From: Oscillospiraceae bacterium | Lineage (GTDB): Bacteria; Bacillota; Clostridia; Oscillospirales; Oscillospiraceae | Assembly (NCBI GenBank): GCA_017624645.1 | Contig: JAGAMQ010000152.1 | Span: 1 to 8,703, forward strand | Direction: 5' to 3' | Length of the DNA stretch: 8,703 nt | Part shown: piece by piece, positions 7,060 to 8,703 of the stretch | Position numbering within the stretch: position 1 is the stretch's first letter | How the letters are laid out: each line of letters opens with the position of its first letter | Position numbers and translations under genes: made by a program | The notes under the pieces: model-generated | Database searches by the model: none | What the model was told of the DNA's origin: nothing | What the model saw: only the letters and a program-made list of their open reading frames with translations

Positions 7060-8373
7060 ATGGGTGCCAGACAGACAGCGCTGAATGTGCTCATCGCCTG
7101 CCGGAAGGAAGCCGGCTGGTCCAATGCTGTGCTGAAGCAGTACCTGTCCCGGGATCGGTTGGATCGGCGGGAAGCGGCATTGGCGACCCGACTGTGTTAC
7201 GGTGTGCTGCAGAACCGGCTGAAGCTGGACTTTTACCTTTCCCAGCTCCTCACCGGCAAGCCTAAGGACCTGCACCCGATGGTCCGGGATATCCTGCAAA
7301 TGGGTATCTATCAGCTTTTTGAAATGGACAAGATCCCGGTGTCCGCCGCAGTCAACGAAGCAGTGGCACTGACAAAACAGTATTGCCCCCGGCAAAAGAA
7401 TCTCCCCGGCCTTGTCAATGCGGTGCTTCGCAAAGCGGACCGGGAGAGGGAAACCCTTGTCCAGCCCCGTTCCTATGTGGAAAAGTACAGTCATCCCCAA
7501 AAACTGGTGGATATGCTGAAGGAATATGTGGGCAAGGATGCTCTGGAACCCATGCTCCGGGCAAACAATGACATTCCACCCATGGTGGTGCAGGTAAACA
7601 CTCTGCGTACCACAGTGGAAGGATTGACCTGCCTTCTGCAGCAGGAGGGAGTAGGGGTGCAGCCGCACAGCTGGCTGCGCGGCTGCCTGATTCTTTCCGG
7701 TACCGGAGATTTAGAGCGACTGGCAGCCTTCCGGGAGGGACTTTTCTATGTGCAGGACGCGGCAGCGCGCCTGAGCGTCTTGTGTGCGGAACTTCCCCAA
7801 AATGCACGGGTGCTGGACTGCTGTGCTGCCCCCGGCGGAAAGAGTTTTGCTGCAGCCATTTCCATGGCAGGTACCGGAAGTGTTACCTCCTGTGATATTC
7901 ATGAGCATAAGATCGCTTTGATAGAAAACGGGGCAAAGCGGCTGGGACTGGTAGGTATCCGTGCCCAGGTGCAGGATGCTTCCGTATTTGTCCCCCAGTG
8001 GGAAAACGCCATGGATGCGGTGATCGCGGATGTGCCTTGCTCCGGCTACGGCATCATCCGGAAAAAGCCGGACATCCGGTATAAGGACCCGGATACCATG
8101 AAGGATCTGCCCCAACTGCAGGAGAAGATCCTTGCAAATCAGTCAAGATATGTCCGTCCCGGAGGTGTGCTTTTGTACTCTACCTGTACGCTGATACGCC
8201 GGGAAAATGAGCAGGTGGTGGAACAATTTCTCCAAAGCCACCCGGACTTTACATTGGAGCCCTTGCCCCTGCCGGCACCTTTTCCGGAGAATACTTCCGG
8301 AATGTTGACGTTGGTGCCCGGGCAGTATGATACCGACGGCTTCTTTATATGCCGTATGCGGAGAAGAAAGTAA
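7060..8373 (+). CDS. rsmB: 16S rRNA m5C967 methyltransferase RsmB
   Basis: S-adenosylmethionine-dependent enzyme that methylates a cytosine of 16S rRNA (C967 in E. coli numbering). It has 437 residues (E. coli 429). Residues ~1-140 are the NusB-like RNA-binding domain: ALNVLIACRKE, then LATRLCYGVLQNR, MVRDILQMGIYQLFEMDKIPVSAAVNEAVALTK and GLVNAVLRK. After a linker comes the methyltransferase domain, with SAM-binding motif I LDCCAAPGGKS (252-262). Motif IV is DVPCSGYG (324-331) with Cys327, and motif VI is YSTCT (373-377) with Cys376. In the family the motif VI Cys is the nucleophile and the motif IV Cys helps product release. The NusB fusion separates RsmB from other RNA m5C methyltransferases such as RsmF. 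Ribosome binding site GGAG (7047-7050) lies within the end of fmt. Its stop TAA shares one base with the rlmN start. Confidence 0.96.
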   Translation: MGARQTALNVLIACRKEAGWSNAVLKQYLSRDRLDRREAALATRLCYGVLQNRLKLDFYLSQLLTGKPKDLHPMVRDILQMGIYQLFEMDKIPVSAAVNEAVALTKQYCPRQKNLPGLVNAVLRKADRERETLVQPRSYVEKYSHPQKLVDMLKEYVGKDALEPMLRANNDIPPMVVQVNTLRTTVEGLTCLLQQEGVGVQPHSWLRGCLILSGTGDLERLAAFREGLFYVQDAAARLSVLCAELPQNARVLDCCAAPGGKSFAAAISMAGTGSVTSCDIHEHKIALIENGAKRLGLVGIRAQVQDASVFVPQWENAMDAVIADVPCSGYGIIRKKPDIRYKDPDTMKDLPQLQEKILANQSRYVRPGGVLLYSTCTLIRRENEQVVEQFLQSHPDFTLEPLPLPAPFPENTSGMLTLVPGQYDTDGFFICRMRRRK

Positions 8374-8703
8374 TGACACATTTACGATCCATGACCCCCG
8401 AGGAACTGGGGCAATGCCTGAAAGAACTGGGACAGCCGGCTTTTCGGGCAAAGCAGGTGTTTTCCTGGCTGCACAAGGGTGTGCGCAGCTATGAGGAAAT
8501 GACCAACCTTCCAAAAGCACTGCGGGATACCCTGCAGGAGCGATACCCTCTGAACACTCCCAAGGTCTTGCGGAAGCAGGAGTCCCAAAAAGACGGTACC
8601 ATCAAATATCTGTGGGAGCTTTCCGACGGCAACTGTGTGGAAACGGTGCTGATGCGCTACCACTACGGCAATACGGTGTGTATCTCCACGGAGGTGGGCT
8701 GCC
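8373..8703 (+). CDS. rlmN: RlmN, dual-specificity rRNA/tRNA m2A methyltransferase (3' end missing)
   Basis: Radical-SAM enzyme that methylates C2 of A2503 in 23S rRNA and A37 in some tRNAs. Only the first 110 codons are in the window, and the frame is open to the right edge. The N-terminal accessory domain is typical: MTPEELGQCLKELGQPAFRA (residues 7-26), then QVFSWLHKGV, EEMTNLPKALR, and KYLWELSDGNCVETVLMRYH leading to GNTVCIST. The last full codon is Cys110 of EVGC, which should be the first cysteine of the CX3CX2C iron-sulfur motif. Most RlmN proteins I recall have Gln where this one has Glu107. Start ATG 8373 overlaps the rsmB stop by one base (TAATG), with a GGAG at 8360-8363 as ribosome binding site; an in-frame ATG at 8391 is less well placed. 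The alternative family member Cfr is unlikely given the gene context. Confidence 0.93.
   Translation, partial: MTHLRSMTPEELGQCLKELGQPAFRAKQVFSWLHKGVRSYEEMTNLPKALRDTLQERYPLNTPKVLRKQESQKDGTIKYLWELSDGNCVETVLMRYHYGNTVCISTEVGC

Noticed and set aside
6277..7668. Long minus-strand open frame (463 codons) opposite fmt and rsmB
   Set aside because: Again in codon register with both sense genes; it ends at a sense TCA (6277-6279, Ser46 of fmt). No domain is recognisable.

Overview
The window is a tightly packed housekeeping gene cluster of a low-GC-lineage (Firmicutes/Bacillota) bacterium, probably a Clostridia member of the Oscillospiraceae/Ruminococcaceae type. The reasons are the conserved gene order yicC-remA-gmk-rpoZ-priA-def-fmt-rsmB-rlmN, the presence of RemA and CdaR (both typical of Firmicutes), strong AGGAGG-type ribosome binding sites, and moderately GC-rich codon use that favours CTG/CTT/TTG for Leu and TCC/AGC for Ser. 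The family-level placement is an inference from general familiarity and was not tested.

Layout, all on the + strand. Positions 1-1197 hold the 3' part of cdaR, the membrane-anchored YbbR-domain regulator of c-di-AMP synthesis; its start lies off the left edge. A 51-base gap with a 7-bp hairpin follows. Next come yicC (1249-2127, endoribonuclease family, TTG start), remA (2135-2386, DNA-binding regulator), gmk (2383-2940, guanylate kinase, overlapping remA by 4 bases) and rpoZ (2955-3161, RNA polymerase omega). Then come priA (3196-5643, replication-restart helicase), def (5656-6129, peptide deformylase), fmt (6142-7056, Met-tRNA formyltransferase), rsmB (7060-8373, 16S rRNA m5C967 methyltransferase) and the 5' end of rlmN (8373-8703, cut by the right edge at the first Fe-S cysteine). 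Intergenic gaps from yicC onward are -4 to 34 bases.

The genes serve information processing. YicC acts in RNA turnover, Gmk in guanine nucleotide supply, omega in RNA polymerase assembly and PriA in replication restart. Fmt and Def add and remove the formyl group of initiator methionine, and RsmB and RlmN modify rRNA (RlmN also tRNA). CdaR and RemA are the regulators. No internal terminator or convincing internal promoter is visible, so one or a few long transcripts are likely. In better-known Firmicutes the same cluster continues with a PP2C phosphatase, a PASTA-domain Ser/Thr kinase, rsgA and rpe; these would be expected just right of this window.

I see no phage, mobile element, CRISPR, RNA gene or accessory island, and no evidence of a previously undescribed system. 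The points worth a second look are small. They are a Ser in place of the second Arg of the RemA DNA-binding Arg pair, unusual substrate-site residues in Gmk, DEEQ instead of DEEH in PriA, Glu instead of Gln before the first Fe-S Cys of RlmN, absence of coaBC between rpoZ and priA, and cdaR sitting next to yicC rather than glmM.
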